Notes under the pieces: generated by a model
What the model was told of the DNA's origin: nothing
Databases searched by the model: none
Seen by the model: the letters and a program-made list of their open reading frames with translations, nothing else
Shown: piece by piece, positions 6,861-7,312 of the stretch
How the letters are laid out: the number at the start of each line of letters is the position of its first letter
How positions within the stretch are numbered: the first letter of the stretch is position 1
Position numbers and translations under genes: made by a program
Assembly: GCA_026992215.1 (NCBI GenBank)
Contig: JALXAI010000147.1
Span: forward strand, 1-7,312
Reading direction: 5' to 3'
Source of the DNA: Desulfobacterales bacterium
GTDB taxonomy: Bacteria; Desulfobacterota; Syntrophobacteria; B119-G9
DNA length: 7,312 nucleotides

Positions 6861-6896
6861 AGCGAAAAACGGTGGTCCAAAAACCATCCTTTCGCT
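6861..6896 (-). repeat. Imperfect inverted repeat (hairpin) after the upstream kinase gene
   Basis: AGCGAAA (6861-6867) and TTTCGCT (6890-6896) are perfect 7-bp complements. Between them GGTGGT (6871-6876) can pair with ACCATCC (6883-6889) through a one-base bulge, closing a loop of about 6 bases. No T run follows on either strand, so this is not a standard intrinsic terminator. It could stabilise the 3' end of the upstream message or be a small repeat element. Confidence 0.5.
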
Positions 6897-6926
6897 GGCA
6901 GCATCTCCTTATACCACACGCTTTAA

Positions 6927-7312
6927 TCAATCTCGAGAAGAAAGATTGCACATTATGAGACTTACAGACAGCTCCGTTGCCAGTCTTAAATCCTCGCCAG
7001 GAACCATTATACATCGATCGGACAATTGGGGGGATTCTGCAAACTGTTTAAACAGGAGATAACCGTTCCTGACGAAGTATTTGAGCCGAGTGACTGAGGC
7101 CTTTTTAAGGGGAGGGTCCGGTCGAGCCAGAGTTCTCTTGATCGAAGTATTGTAATCCACAGAAACATAAATTACATAATCTGGCTTGGGAACCAGATCC
7201 AGAAACCTCCGTATCTTCTCTGCAGACGGATAGACATGGGGATATACCAGGACATTGTGAGCCGTATTAACTATACCTTCGTCCATCAAAAACAGTTCTT
7301 TTTCATCCTTCA
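6927..7312 (-). CDS. P-loop kinase, thymidylate-kinase-like, 5' end outside window
   Basis: The C-terminal 127 or so residues of a nucleoside/nucleotide-kinase-like protein; the frame is open to the right edge and stops at TGA (6927-6929). Seen: FLMDEGIV near the left of the visible part, like the Walker B strand with DEG or DR in this kinase superfamily; PDYVIYVSVD, the strand preceding the lid in dTMP-kinase-like folds; and an Arg/Pro-rich lid segment, RTLARPDPPLKK. The Walker A loop would lie upstream, outside the window. It parallels the kinase half of the next gene (MDEG against DRYP, PDYVIYVSVD against PDLVIFLNVP), so two related kinases are in tandem, although they are clearly diverged. 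Whether it too carries an N-terminal nucleotidyltransferase domain cannot be seen. Substrate unknown; a role on a glycan precursor is suggested only by the neighbours. Confidence 0.75.
   Translation of the reverse strand, partial: KDEKELFLMDEGIVNTAHNVLVYPHVYPSAEKIRRFLDLVPKPDYVIYVSVDYNTSIKRTLARPDPPLKKASVTRLKYFVRNGYLLFKQFAESPQLSDRCIMVPGEDLRLATELSVSLIMCNLSSRD

Noticed and set aside
1..7312. CRISPR arrays, tRNA or rRNA genes, insertion sequences
   Set aside because: No regularly spaced repeats, no tRNA-like arms, no transposase and no terminal inverted repeats with target duplications were seen by eye.

Overview
The window is a slice of a surface-polysaccharide (O-antigen, capsule or exopolysaccharide) biosynthesis locus from a bacterium. 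All seven recognisable genes lie on the minus strand, so transcription runs from base 7312 towards base 1. Most genes are 12 to 25 bases apart, which suggests an operon. Base composition looks intermediate, with GTG starts and Shine-Dalgarno sites. A Gram-negative environmental lineage is likely, possibly Desulfobacterota-like, but no phylogenetic marker is present and this is only an impression.

In order of transcription: (1) the C-terminal part of a P-loop kinase of the thymidylate-kinase-like type (6927 to the right edge). (2) A 139-base gap with an imperfect hairpin, a second hairpin and a run of nine Ts. (3) A two-domain protein with a nucleotidyltransferase-like N-terminus and a thymidylate-kinase-like C-terminus (5315-6784). 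(4) A glutamine-hydrolysing asparagine-synthase-type amidotransferase (3390-5294). (5) A GT4 glycosyltransferase resembling PglA (2214-3374). (6) A gap of about 145-205 bases, depending on the start chosen for the next gene, with a weak candidate promoter. (7) A class I SAM-dependent methyltransferase (1217-2008, possibly from 2068). (8) A small monotopic phosphoglycosyl transferase (545-1204). (9) The N-terminal third to half of a thiamine-diphosphate E1 alpha subunit (1-520, running off the left edge).

How they may work together (inference): the phosphoglycosyl transferase loads the first sugar phosphate on undecaprenyl phosphate and the GT4 enzyme adds a following sugar. The amidotransferase, methyltransferase and possibly the ThDP enzyme make or decorate unusual sugars. 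The two kinase-like proteins are the least understood part. They are not expected to be housekeeping dTMP kinases, and their position in a glycan operon, with one fused to a nucleotidyltransferase fold, suggests phosphate or nucleotide chemistry on a glycan or its precursor. No flippase, polymerase, transposase, RNA gene or CRISPR array is visible in the window.
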